Positions 9,301 through 17,222 of a DNA stretch of 64,000 nt are shown piece by piece. The translations under genes and the position numbers were made by a program. This DNA comes from Candidatus Gastranaerophilales bacterium (GTDB lineage: Bacteria > Cyanobacteriota > Vampirovibrionia > Gastranaerophilales > Gastranaerophilaceae), in NCBI GenBank assembly GCA_947588755.1, contig CANPZB010000001.1, forward strand, positions 1 to 64,000, written 5' to 3'. The number at the start of each line of letters is the position of its first letter. The first letter of the stretch is position 1. The notes beneath the pieces are model-generated. The model was not told the DNA's origin and searched no databases. It saw only the letters and a list, made by a program, of their open reading frames with translations.

Positions 9301-12300
9301 TGAATACAAATTGGCATTCTGCTCGAATAAAGACTTTAACGAAGTCATTAATGTTCTTGAAAAACGTCCTGAAATGCTTTTAGAAAAATTTGATAGATCA
9401 AGTTTTGACAAAATGCTCCAGATGTCAGATATAGAATGGGAAAACTTTAAAGTTTCAATCAAAGACAGAGGTGAAACTGAATTTAACGAAGCTCAATATG
9501 CCGCAGATATTCAGGCTAAGTTAGATGCAGGCTTTGAGCTTGATATGAGTACATATAGAACAATTGAGAGACAAAGAAAACTAGAAGCAAACAGCAGATT
9601 AGGTTATGCATCTAAAAACAGGATAAAATATGAGCCTTCAAATAATAGTGAACGAGTATTAACTCCTGTCGAAGAATTGCCGAGTGCGGAGCAATTGTTA
9701 ACTCAATTAAAAAAAACCGGAAAAATAACACTTTCAATAGAAGATAAAGGAGGAATGAATCCGACAAGAAATGACCGTGCGGAAATCAAAGAAAAAGACA
9801 GAGATCGTCTTGGTCAAGCAGTTTCTACCGATATTGTTCTTAACATTGGTGCGTCTCGTCCTTGGGAAAATTCAAGATTAGCAAGAGATATAATTCAGAA
9901 TTTCTATGACGGTAACGGCTACACTATGGAAGGGGTTGATATCCAAGTAGAAAAAGTCGGCGATAAATATGCGGTAAAAATATCGGGTAAAGGGATTTAT
10001 GATTATGACCGAGTTCTTAATTTCGGTTATGGTTCAAAAGTAAACGATACAAGAAGTGCAGGACAACATGGTGAAGGTTCAAAAATTGTTCTTGGAAACC
10101 TTTTATATTCAAGAGGAGCAGACCATGTAAAATATAGTGCCGGCAAATGGGAACTTGATTTTACTGCTGATAAAACTAAAAAACCGTCAGAATCCGAAAT
10201 TATGCAAACTTTAACAGAAGTGGAAAAAGCACAAGATGGTACAAGTCTTGAATTTGAAACAACTGATCTTGACTTAGTAAAAGAGTTAGTAAAAGCAAAA
10301 GATTACTTCTACAGTCCTCAAAACAAAGATTTTGCTAATTTAGATTTTGAAAATGAATACTTCGGAATGAAATTTTTGCCTAAAGGCGAAAAAGGTAATA
10401 TGTATGTGATTCAGAGATATGAAGTTGAAGGTTCTAAAGGTCTTGACAATACTATGGATGGAATGACTTTGATTTTCAAGACAAAACCTGAAGATCAAAC
10501 TTTGACTGAATTAAACAATGGAGTACCATTCTCATTAGAAACCGGTCGTAATCGTGTTGCTTTGAATCGTCAAAAAATTACCGAAATGATTACAAGATAT
10601 GCAAAAACTTTATCTGATGAGCAATTAATAAATATTATCGGAAATATGAAAGAAGTATTCTTATATGATAACCGAAATAAAAATACTCACATCCTGGAAG
10701 GTTTTGTAAAAGTTGCACAAGAAAGAAATTTAGAAATAGATTTCGGACATGACGATTACATTGCAGTTGGTCGTTATCCTGATGATAAAGATGTTCATTT
10801 TGCTAAGATGATGGGAAAAACTCTTGTTACCAGCGAAATGGCAATGGTTGGTGTTCCGGATTTGTATAGTTACTTGCAAGCTAATGAGGGACATAGAACT
10901 CCTGTGACTGAATTAACAGAAACCCAAGCACATAAATTGCAAATTTTAGAAGAAACTGTAAAGATGTTTAGTGATAATCTTGATTTGGCAAACTGCGGAA
11001 TTATTACAAGAGGCGAAGCGGAAACTCCAAAATATCTTTATGAACCAACAGAAAAAGATAATACTGTAGCCGAAGCAATTATATCTAAAGGCGATGATCG
11101 CATTTACCAAGGACATTGGGTAAAAGCTGACTATTTTGATAGTGGTGATTTCTTTGATTTGGTCGCAACTTGGTTACACGAAACTTCTCATAAAGTTGGC
11201 CATGATGGTGATAAATCTTTCAATGACAGATTAATAAAATTAGAGCAACTAATTGTTGATATGAGCAATTCAGATCCGTCATTCGGTCAAAAATTGAGAG
11301 TATTGGCTCAAAAATATAATGAAGTAAGTAAAAAAACTTCTAAAGATAATAGTGCATATCCAAAAATGACAGTTAGAGAAACTGATCAAATGATTTCGGA
11401 TATTTTACGATTAGTTGTAACCAAAGCCGAAGAAAAAGTAAAAGTTCAACAGAATAAAACGGTAGAAGCTAAAGAAAGAATCAATACTGAAAATACTGAC
11501 ACTTATGAACTTACAAATGTTGTCGAACCTAAAACTTCGGATAATATTTTAAAAAGATTCTTCAAGAAAATATTCGGCAGAAAGAAACCACAACCTGTAA
11601 CCAGCAACATTACTGATGCGGTTAAAGAAAAAGACCAAAGATATGTTTATACAAGTCCTAAAAAAAGTGTCAGAACAAGTGGTGAAAATCAATTTATAAC
11701 TTATAAAGACCATATTGAAACATTAAAAACGACAGGAAGTTTAGATATTACAATTCCTGTAACAGATGAATTACACCCGATTAAAGGCTCAACTGAAATT
11801 AAACCTGCGGACAGAGCTATCTTAGATAAAACTGTAAATACTCCGTTGATGTTAGATTATAATAGTGCTCAAGAATGGACATACGATATGGTGGCAAGAG
11901 ATATCTTGCAGAACTTCTATGATGGTCATGGCGGAACACTTGATGGTGTTAAAATTGATATCCAAAAGGTTGACGGAAAATATAAAATTAAAATTTCAGG
12001 CGAATCAGAATATAATTATTTCTATTTGAAAAACATTGCTGCAAGTTCTAAAACCGGTGATGAAAATCAAGCCGGCGGTTATGGTGAGGGTGCAAAAATG
12101 GCATCAAAATCGCTTTTGGGTGCATACGTTACGGATAAAATTACATTTGCATCAGGTGATTGGGCAATGGATTTTGCAAGAGAAGAAGGTGTTGAACGTC
12201 AAGATATGCATATGACAAGAACTCTTCATGAAAATTCTCAAAGAGTGAATGGTACTTATATTGAATTTGAAACTACAAGTGCTGATTTGGTAGAATCAAT

Positions 12301-13279
12301 TATTAAAGCTAAAGATTTCTATCAACACGCAGATAATCCTGATTTCAAAGGGTTAGATTTTGAAAATGATAAATTCGGCTTTAGAATTTTGAATGAAAAT
12401 GAAAAAGGTAATTTATATTACAACCAAAGATATGCCGTAAAATCTGAAGGTGAACTGGAAGGAGCATTGAATGGTATTTCAATTGTTTTCAAGAAAGAAC
12501 TCACTACTGAAGATAAAGAAAGATTCAAAATCGCAAATGATTGTGACAGACGTGGTTTAACAAGTGAAGAAATAAAATCTATATCAACTTGTATGGCAAA
12601 AAGTATGAGTGACCAAGAATTAATGTCATCAATCCAGCAATTAGAAAGATTCTGGTCAATTAAAGATCCACGAATATTGAAACAAAATAACAGAGTAATA
12701 ACTCCTGAAGAAGGATTTGCAATAGGTCTTGTTGAAGAAGCAGGAAACAGACATTTAGAATTTAATGTTGATGCTCAAAAAGTAGCTGCAGTTGACCCAT
12801 ATAGTTGGGACATAAATGTTGATCATGTTAATTACTTAAAATCCCAAGGTTACGTTATTGCAGATAATTCATTGGTAAGACTTGGATTTAAAACAGTCAA
12901 AGATGTGATGAAAGAATTAAACAAAGTTGTTCCTGTTGAAGGTACAATTGTCGAAAAACAAAAATTGGCTTTAATCACAGAAGCATTACCACAAAAGCTT
13001 CCATTGAAAATATTTGAAGCATCGCCTGATGATAATCAAGTACTTATAACAAATGAAAATGGCGAACAATTTATTGCTATTGACAGAAGATATCTTGAAA
13101 ATACTGATTTCAACACATTATACACTCAAATCCTGTCCAGAATAAATTATGCATCTGACAGTGCCGAATGGGGTTATAAAATGACTGAAATGCTTGCACA
13201 ACAATTGAGATTAGCAAATGATCCAAATTATATGACTAAATTTAATACTATTGCTAATCGATTTAGTCAAATAAAATAA
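3368..13279 (+). CDS. Giant multidomain protein: EF-hand, two HExxH motifs, tandem GHKL-like units
   Basis: 3303 residues with no stop or frameshift and no signal peptide; AAGGT precedes ATG 3368. Visible order: EF-hand loop D41-N43-D45...E52 (DANGDGTLENEE); a coiled or helical region to about 500; a small-residue-rich hydrophobic stretch around 505-580; a gluzincin-like site HEFVH (994-998) with a candidate third ligand in ENEAY (1116-1120); four helical repeats starting near 1292, 1391, 1483 and 1588 with an xxEDxxAK signature; then two related units. Unit 1 has a GHKL ATPase-like N-box (ARDIIQNFYDGNG, 2172-2184), a GKG element, a glycine lid AGQHGEGSK (2231-2239) and a downstream HETSH (2604-2608). 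Unit 2 repeats the N-box (2843-2855) and lid AGGYGEGAK (2902-2910) but has GES in place of GKG and no HExxH. ATP binding and zinc proteolysis are inferred from motifs. Its role is unknown; a conflict protein or a large exported effector are both possible. Confidence 0.85.
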   Translation: MGFNDFFINNNGKKEQLNNATHGVRREQVDKKFHNLFDAYDANGDGTLENEELGGIFTGLTKFSGDDRILDANENKQVTSLFANQAGIQDADFMGFVRSVSKAVEDIVDSKETPTADGGKEVTTTYKDGSVETISYYPDGEYKFKKLEQKGSTTTNYYTIGNNLDKHYTVDEIESRVKEAYDKRVAEIKQQAKQNSGIEGRGSIPIIPNYDEFKKRYLQHFNINQGSDTRNFERHDFELSERGKADVEVRDFVLNHYVETHKAAQEALETMGILDDVGAAINTGAGELWNFIKNVWNGTDEEYQNFYELSKKFEPNYNKALRESGSLDVMRNNPEMFFRDFEKDFKKDMGHQYNLENSVQFQQTAERYQNAQILKQRIDILNKAMQEIRMYQSEQDALTYAPAQNEGLNPASRIVSANTLLLQYFDNDQEAVNMLLNGATGNSQTTITAIKGLAADTQKMFDSVTDGKSFDEIKNDYQTQYRTIYGTDFVPDELTEKVMDAKATGGMVKLAAITVISVLITKSPVMAEISAAAGSAEATGAAANLVRTLVTKYGQTAVQQGIKFAMTSGTLATDVGLTLLNQATSERGINGEELWESTKGSAKYIFFGAYVGAPLAQGVSKALGKVGATGRLFEGGTKTANGAIQTTSISGDKLIQNFMKGGNKVLTTGGAFLTDVAAFTGLEVATEGANLTDALSEQGQMLSKLKLMNHVLEYMLGAKAHTATSRANLDAAIEKSGVKNWNIKEIKTPQKTQYVVDIDGLPVGKFEDANQLAAAMLERVTANFKTTQSFELKDKPEEPIVATTEKSPAKPSEGVKVETPKGKLNDVREASAENPAENAEAKILSEVARTEFNDEGIRLNTAESIDAELKEAELNPNAPVDNLETLSLVINGKLGKTLKSQYEKAGQVFEEIITKNADKIAEMEKRYSENPEHFATEFTKLLAEQLGVKGIEPKIEFVEPKDAGAAGYFYWPTGKLLINKELKNPKDIETIIAHEFVHVMQFKDIVAARGRDGIREIYLKNEDGKFLENKTREWLKEEYELDYDKETPQDQELYRNAVLDAQVESTLEANSGLTKFAHEHPLEKGSLNEYLSRIYQAENENMATFDTPEYYSQVIENEAYFLGNGKTGDKINISTELPAATHTKSQRVSENEVSIPAGKIETASNQEAFVEISVSNDEAEMIKRYNELQEESQKTGEVNEELLALTMELNDKGYHFKDGKLDFSYNENPANMPNSDVSKAEFIKGLKEYGIDETTLGNLEYNVNRINMDLLNKLKEYPELLNSIFGVSILCDVKPEDVPAKIEVLDLLKDIELLSPDSKVLMINKAGKNNLDAVKQNIEDFNYIKASGIDPSLIPGYGLAMTVDNMHFNREVFDLLKDNAEFADKPYLSFNVNSEDIPAKTEVYNLLKDSSCPVEQKVSILNRCNKDNLSKIKMIESYRADGIEEHSLRNLYEKLDDINENTLAAVKDNASLLDYYEVSDIMAIKPEDLSAKAKIALELFLFSIKKDSNIAQELIKQTTKDNIETIHKKMAMIQAFSPFLLAQNGIIRDIQDGSVDVDVVSDLFKTIKGDTELLKSISLNKDLKILKDVTAEDVKAKKEIYDFVFALTVKRMVNGKPILLHVDKADLLSRTTQDNVAEIKEEISLDYRIAEAESLKKTQFTEKEMLLRKNKLRTINESIDLQQRLSLDEKNQLKALFENAKTMEELDAKSNAYTAIVNKENGRLWSSRALPETLDAIKIKEQADIVDAVRIDGYSYFDGILSENFAKNYKYLKQVDSSFRPIEAGTFNRYAHYLKFDDIKSQEEFEMFKELWNDPKINDCSLISHIILDKNKYNAYKKISSHPDYLRTNNEDVSLVINAILRDEVSDITDVNSMAKDLRIKNIQEELKECRNALTQERYDWEEPATEKDIQGLTVTFPNLSKAKFENYSKSAISVIKHIINGNKNLSFNEIEAVLNSDIDFSNCARRFSILSKCSPEVEYKLAFCSNKDFNEVINVLEKRPEMLLEKFDRSSFDKMLQMSDIEWENFKVSIKDRGETEFNEAQYAADIQAKLDAGFELDMSTYRTIERQRKLEANSRLGYASKNRIKYEPSNNSERVLTPVEELPSAEQLLTQLKKTGKITLSIEDKGGMNPTRNDRAEIKEKDRDRLGQAVSTDIVLNIGASRPWENSRLARDIIQNFYDGNGYTMEGVDIQVEKVGDKYAVKISGKGIYDYDRVLNFGYGSKVNDTRSAGQHGEGSKIVLGNLLYSRGADHVKYSAGKWELDFTADKTKKPSESEIMQTLTEVEKAQDGTSLEFETTDLDLVKELVKAKDYFYSPQNKDFANLDFENEYFGMKFLPKGEKGNMYVIQRYEVEGSKGLDNTMDGMTLIFKTKPEDQTLTELNNGVPFSLETGRNRVALNRQKITEMITRYAKTLSDEQLINIIGNMKEVFLYDNRNKNTHILEGFVKVAQERNLEIDFGHDDYIAVGRYPDDKDVHFAKMMGKTLVTSEMAMVGVPDLYSYLQANEGHRTPVTELTETQAHKLQILEETVKMFSDNLDLANCGIITRGEAETPKYLYEPTEKDNTVAEAIISKGDDRIYQGHWVKADYFDSGDFFDLVATWLHETSHKVGHDGDKSFNDRLIKLEQLIVDMSNSDPSFGQKLRVLAQKYNEVSKKTSKDNSAYPKMTVRETDQMISDILRLVVTKAEEKVKVQQNKTVEAKERINTENTDTYELTNVVEPKTSDNILKRFFKKIFGRKKPQPVTSNITDAVKEKDQRYVYTSPKKSVRTSGENQFITYKDHIETLKTTGSLDITIPVTDELHPIKGSTEIKPADRAILDKTVNTPLMLDYNSAQEWTYDMVARDILQNFYDGHGGTLDGVKIDIQKVDGKYKIKISGESEYNYFYLKNIAASSKTGDENQAGGYGEGAKMASKSLLGAYVTDKITFASGDWAMDFAREEGVERQDMHMTRTLHENSQRVNGTYIEFETTSADLVESIIKAKDFYQHADNPDFKGLDFENDKFGFRILNENEKGNLYYNQRYAVKSEGELEGALNGISIVFKKELTTEDKERFKIANDCDRRGLTSEEIKSISTCMAKSMSDQELMSSIQQLERFWSIKDPRILKQNNRVITPEEGFAIGLVEEAGNRHLEFNVDAQKVAAVDPYSWDINVDHVNYLKSQGYVIADNSLVRLGFKTVKDVMKELNKVVPVEGTIVEKQKLALITEALPQKLPLKIFEASPDDNQVLITNENGEQFIAIDRRYLENTDFNTLYTQILSRINYASDSAEWGYKMTEMLAQQLRLANDPNYMTKFNTIANRFSQIK

Positions 13280-13297
13280 TCTTTACCACTTATTAAA

Positions 13298-13375
13298 GCA
13301 AAAAATAGAAGATATCACTGTGGAGCATTAATAATGAATGACGGCTGGGAAATTAAGGACGATTACCCGTGGTAA
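13298..13375 (+). pseudogene. 3' fragment of a prepilin gene
   Basis: Encodes the same last 25 residues plus stop as prepilin 1 (988-1065). The four nucleotide differences are all synonymous (AAA/AAG, TAT/TAC, CCT/CCG, TAG/TAA). There is no upstream prepilin body; it begins 18 bp after the giant gene's stop. It marks a recombination junction from another functional prepilin copy. Confidence 0.8.
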
Positions 13376-13560
13376 GTGCCGAGTATAGTAAAAACAAAAA
13401 TTTCCCGGCCGTCGCAGAAATCAGTTTGCATAAAGTCACACTAAAGCCGTCAGAGAGTCAAAGGCCGGACTTTGTCCGGTGGGAAATTAAAGACGATTAT
13501 CCTTGGTAGGGGTCAGAAAGCAGGATGGGTGAAACGACAATTGTTCCACTCAACTTACGA
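13376..13560. other. Junction region between island and tRNA-Ser locus
   Basis: No gene is seen. It holds a small CCGGAC-TTT-GTCCGG hairpin (about 13464-13479), the right 33-bp direct repeat (13481-13513) and a degenerate relative of the 1078-1130 flank of prepilin 1. The open frames here are repeat translations. Confidence 0.6.
13481..13513. repeat. Right 33-bp direct repeat flanking the island
   Basis: Exact copy of 1037-1069, including the prepilin stop codon context. It sits 105 bp after a second, diverged copy of the prepilin tail (13298-13375), so two junction events are recorded here. Confidence 0.8.
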
Positions 13561-13807
13561 ACTCTCCGTACAATTTATTCTTTGTTCTTTAAAAGGTTTA
13601 ATTCAGACAAAAAACGGAGAGGGTGGGATTCTACGAATTCGCAGGCGAGAATATGAAATTCGAGCCGAGCGAATACGTATGCAAGGCTAACCCTTGTTAT
13701 TCCGACAACGCGAGGAATAACAAGTTTCGAATCACTACTCTCCGTACAATCTATTATTTGTCCTTAACAAGGTATTATTCAGACAAAAAACGGAGAGGGT
13801 GGGATTC
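13561..13807. repeat. Duplicated tRNA-Ser 3' end enclosing a hairpin element
   Basis: A 71-bp block (ACTCTCCGTACAAT... to the last 17 bp of the tRNA gene) occurs at 13561-13631 and again at 13737-13807, a 176-bp period. Between the blocks lie a long imperfect hairpin (about 13634-13680), the sequence TGCAAGGCTAACCC and a second hairpin with 9-bp arms TGTTATTCC / GGAATAACA. The same two-hairpin plan with a different first stem lies beside tRNA-Ser(GGA) near 53084. Confidence 0.75.
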
Positions 13808-13877
13808 GAACCCACGGTGAACTTTCGCCCACATAGACTTTCGAGGTCCACACCTTAAACCGCTCGGACACCTCTCC
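13791..13877 (-). tRNA. tRNA-Ser(CGA)
   Basis: 87 nt class II tRNA with acceptor GGAGAGG pairing with CCTCTCC, a long variable arm, T-arm GTGGGTTCGAATCCCAC and discriminator G. The anticodon stem TGGAC/GTCTA encloses loop CTCGAAA, giving anticodon CGA (UCG codons). CCA is not encoded. Confidence 0.93.
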
Positions 13878-13969
13878 TTTTATTTCGCTTATTCCTGTCA
13901 AACTGAGCCGAATAAATTACATAAACCAGTTCACAAGATTATAATATCATAAAAATTTTTTGTAAATAC

Positions 13970-15376
13970 TTAAAACCTGAAATAAATAAAAGGATTATAA
14001 GTATTTGCCGCAATAGTCATTGTTGACAGACAAAACAGTATTAACAACCAAATATTTACGAGTGTCTTTGCTATGGTATTTTTTACGTAAATAGCGTTTT
14101 TGAATAACGGTACTGAACACAATGCCGCTGCTGCAAATGTTATAACATCTATTCTGTCTATATAATATGAGGTTAAATATGTTGTATGGTTTTTGTCGGA
14201 ATGTAATAATCCAAACATATTCATTAAATAATTGAATGCATAATGAATATTATCCGCTCTAAATAAAACCCACCCTATAACAAAGATTAAAATACAATAT
14301 GTATGCATTAAAACATCAGTAATGTATGAATGCTTTTTGGCTTCAAATTTTTTTATATTGAATATTTTTTCCAAAATTATAAACATACCGTGCCATAATC
14401 CCCAAATAACAAATGTCCAGTTGGCACCGTGCCATATACCTGTCAAAAGAAAAACTATTCCTAAATTTCTGGCAGTTTTAATTTTACATAGGCGGTTCCC
14501 ACCTAACGGAATGTATACATATTCTTTAAACCATGTTGATAATGAAATATGCCACCTTCTCCAAAATTCTGTTATGGATTTAGAAATGTACGGGTAATTA
14601 AAGTTTTCCATAAATTTAAATCCGAAAATCAGACCAAGTCCTATTGCCATATCTGAGTACCCCGAAAAATCAAAGTATAATTGAAATGTATATGCTAATG
14701 AACCTATCCACGCTATTCCCTGTGAAAAGCTGTCTGGGCTTTGCATAAAGATTTTATCGGCAACGGCTCCCATTGTATTTGCTATAAGCATTTTTTTAGA
14801 CAAGCCTATAATAAATCTTTTAACCCCTGTATTAACTTTGTCAAAATTGACTTCTCTATCGTCGATTTGCTCCTGTATGTCGTGATATTTTACTATCGGT
14901 CCGGCTATTAATTGCGGGAAAAGACATATAAATAATGCAAGTTTGTAAATGTCTTTTTGAACTTTAACTTCACCACGGTATACATCAATGACATAAGATA
15001 ATGCCTGAAATGTATAAAATGATATTCCAATAGGCATTACAATATTAAGTAAGTGAATATCGGTTTGGAATAAGTTATTAAAGTTTGATATTAAAAAATT
15101 AAAATATTTGAAATAAATTAGAAATGACAAATCAGCAATTATTGTTGAAATCAGAATAAATTTTTTACAAGAATATTTGTCAATTAAAATTGCACCAAAG
15201 TAGTTAATAATAATAGTTAAAAGCATAATTGCCAAATATTTTGGTTCACCCCAGGCATAGAAAATAATACTTGCAGTTAAAAGAATAGGATTATGAAGTT
15301 CTTTTTTTGTTATCAAATATAACAAAAGTACTATCGGTAAAAATATATATATAAAAGTCATTGAACTGAAAAGCAT
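13970..15376 (-). CDS. MBOAT family O-acyltransferase (AlgI-like)
   Basis: 468-residue polytopic membrane protein of the membrane-bound O-acyltransferase family, expected to pass acetyl groups across the inner membrane for acetylation of an exported polysaccharide. The family core is visible: FWRRWHISLSTWFKEYVYIP with His276, and the catalytic GIWHGANW with His316, followed by more membrane helices. Length is normal for AlgI/DltB-like proteins. It starts 5 bp after the stop of the SGNH-type partner at 15382-17112, so the two are translationally coupled and the partner is transcribed first. The acceptor polymer cannot be named from this window; several glycosyltransferases and an O-antigen ligase are encoded elsewhere in it. 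Confidence 0.92.
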   Translation of the reverse strand: MLFSSMTFIYIFLPIVLLLYLITKKELHNPILLTASIIFYAWGEPKYLAIMLLTIIINYFGAILIDKYSCKKFILISTIIADLSFLIYFKYFNFLISNFNNLFQTDIHLLNIVMPIGISFYTFQALSYVIDVYRGEVKVQKDIYKLALFICLFPQLIAGPIVKYHDIQEQIDDREVNFDKVNTGVKRFIIGLSKKMLIANTMGAVADKIFMQSPDSFSQGIAWIGSLAYTFQLYFDFSGYSDMAIGLGLIFGFKFMENFNYPYISKSITEFWRRWHISLSTWFKEYVYIPLGGNRLCKIKTARNLGIVFLLTGIWHGANWTFVIWGLWHGMFIILEKIFNIKKFEAKKHSYITDVLMHTYCILIFVIGWVLFRADNIHYAFNYLMNMFGLLHSDKNHTTYLTSYYIDRIDVITFAAAALCSVPLFKNAIYVKNTIAKTLVNIWLLILFCLSTMTIAANTYNPFIYFRF

Positions 15377-15381
15377 TTTTT

Positions 15382-17112
15382 CTACTCCGTATACAAATTT
15401 TTAAGTTGTGTTTCATTTGACAATATTACAAGTATAAGTATATTCGGTTTGTTTTTTAATATGTCATCTTCAAATCTGGACATTTGAAGTTCACGTGAAT
15501 CATAGTTGTTAAATCTTACTTTTACTACCTGTTTGAATGAAGGAATTATAAACTCGGCCAGACATTCTTCGTAAGAATTTCCAATCATATAAACAGTCTG
15601 AGGATTAATACTGTTTTTATTGTAAGTATTTTCGTCGGAATAATCTATCTTTTTCTTTGTTCTTTTTACTTCTTCAGTTCCTTTATATTCAAAATGAGAA
15701 TATTCAGTATTAAGATATTTTTTATCAATTTGCAGTTCTCTGTATAAATTCCCTTCGGTAGGATAATTCATATAATCGGTTTGTGAATATATATCTTTTG
15801 TAATTTTAAAATCATCTTCTTTTAAAATATTTATTTTTGGAAAATCATGTTTAATTCTTTTCATTAATTTTTGATAAGCAATGAAAGCACCATACTCATT
15901 CCAATGAACATCACCTTTAGTATAGGGATTATTATTTTTGGCAGCGATAAGTTCTTTTAACGGCGAAACTATAATGTCTAAATCTTTATTTTTCATATAT
16001 TGAGCAAAGTCTTCGCCGTTATTAACAATATTTTTAATTCCTGTTGTTTCTTTAAATTCTTTTTCATAAACTTCTGAAGTCGGAGGAGCAATTAAAATAT
16101 ATAACTTTATACCGTGACGGTTACAAAAATCATTTAATTTTCTGATATTATACTCAAATTTTTGGAACTCTTTTTGATAAGAGTTTGTCGCAACCCAATC
16201 CTTATTGAAAGCCCAATAATTTTTTTTATTGAAATATCTGCTGCCTTCTGCATATATATTGTCGGAAAATAAAATTTTTATTTTTCTGTTCAGGCATATT
16301 AATTCATTGCGAGTTAGAAATCTGTCGTTAAACCAGTTGTTAAAGCTCTTACCAAAGTTATAATTAATTTCGTAATTTTCTTTTAATAAAGGTTCCCATT
16401 CGGCTAAAGTTCTGTTTTCATTTTTGGAAATTTCTTTTTGATTTATATGGCTCATGGGAATAAACAACATAATGAAAAAAATTGATAAAAATATTATGTC
16501 AGACCTTGATTTTTTCTTAATTGTTTTAAAGTCAGCTATATAATCCGATAACTTATAGGCTAAAAGATATGTTAGTGTTGCAATAATGATAAAAAGTTTT
16601 AAATCAAAATGTATTGAGAAAAATCTATCCAGTTTTTTGAGGTACAAAAGTGTTATAACCGAATTTGAAAAATTCGTTAAAATAAGATGATTATTTTTAA
16701 TTTTAGCATTTGCCCCATATACCTTAAAATCGCTCAGAGAAAGACTTTTTCCCCCCCCCCCCCGAGGTGCAAATGCTGTAATAGATGATATTTCAAGGGT
16801 ATCAGACGGATCAAAATATTCAATAACAAATCTTAATCTCTTAGGAAATTTTGACCTTTTTATAAAAAATTCAAATTCTGATTTATCATTAAGATTAAGT
16901 GTTTTTATGTCTTTTCTTATTTTCTTAAATTCATTGTTATCTTTTTTATTTAATTGTGCTTCAATGGTGCAATTTCCTTTGCCTGTCACATCAACGGTTA
17001 ACGCAACAGGCTTAAATAAATACCAATTATTGGCGGCAGCAAGAACTGCTGTTGTTATTAAAATTGCAGCTATATTGCGTTTTCGTACAGGTAAGACAAA
17101 ATTCTTCTTCAT
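15382..17112 (-). CDS. AlgJ/AlgX-like SGNH acetyltransferase with internal G13 tract
   Basis: 576 residues, partner of the downstream MBOAT protein. There is an N-terminal membrane anchor (about 12-30), a beta-type domain, further hydrophobic helices near 172-187 and 206-222, and then an ALGX/ALGJ-like SGNH hydrolase domain with the Asp-x-His pair in GDVHWNEYG (401-404) and a nucleophile block MIGNSYEE near 515. It probably transfers acetyl groups to a polysaccharide in the periplasm. Codons 117-121 (Arg-Gly-Gly-Gly-Gly) are formed by 13 consecutive G. Gain or loss of one base would truncate the protein before its catalytic domain, so the gene is a candidate for slipped-strand phase variation. 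As sequenced, the frame is intact. Confidence 0.85.
   Translation of the reverse strand: MKKNFVLPVRKRNIAAILITTAVLAAANNWYLFKPVALTVDVTGKGNCTIEAQLNKKDNNEFKKIRKDIKTLNLNDKSEFEFFIKRSKFPKRLRFVIEYFDPSDTLEISSITAFAPRGGGGKSLSLSDFKVYGANAKIKNNHLILTNFSNSVITLLYLKKLDRFFSIHFDLKLFIIIATLTYLLAYKLSDYIADFKTIKKKSRSDIIFLSIFFIMLFIPMSHINQKEISKNENRTLAEWEPLLKENYEINYNFGKSFNNWFNDRFLTRNELICLNRKIKILFSDNIYAEGSRYFNKKNYWAFNKDWVATNSYQKEFQKFEYNIRKLNDFCNRHGIKLYILIAPPTSEVYEKEFKETTGIKNIVNNGEDFAQYMKNKDLDIIVSPLKELIAAKNNNPYTKGDVHWNEYGAFIAYQKLMKRIKHDFPKINILKEDDFKITKDIYSQTDYMNYPTEGNLYRELQIDKKYLNTEYSHFEYKGTEEVKRTKKKIDYSDENTYNKNSINPQTVYMIGNSYEECLAEFIIPSFKQVVKVRFNNYDSRELQMSRFEDDILKNKPNILILVILSNETQLKNLYTE
16751..16763 (-). repeat. Homopolymeric G13 tract inside the AlgJ-like gene
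   Basis: Thirteen C on the plus strand, read as G in the gene. It encodes part of Arg117-Gly121. Only a length equal to 13 modulo 3 keeps the frame. Far longer than expected by chance in AT-rich DNA. Confidence 0.9.
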
Positions 17113-17222
17113 ACCAAGCCTAAAATGTCAAACATACTAAGTTTGAATTTAGCATTAAAGGTATGTTTTGTCAATTTTGTTTTGAGTGAATATTATGTAT
17201 GACAGAAATTAGTTTATTCCCG

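Noticed and set aside
5004-9462. Long antisense frames opposite the giant gene
   Set aside because: Composition and position are those of shadows of a real coding strand; no ribosome sites.
13632-13736. Integron attC site
   Set aside because: A GCTAAC box is present, but there is no matching GTTAGC-type partner and no integron integrase in the window.
13472-13820. Two short open frames next to tRNA-Ser(CGA)
   Set aside because: They overlap the direct repeats and tRNA-derived sequence and have no start signals.
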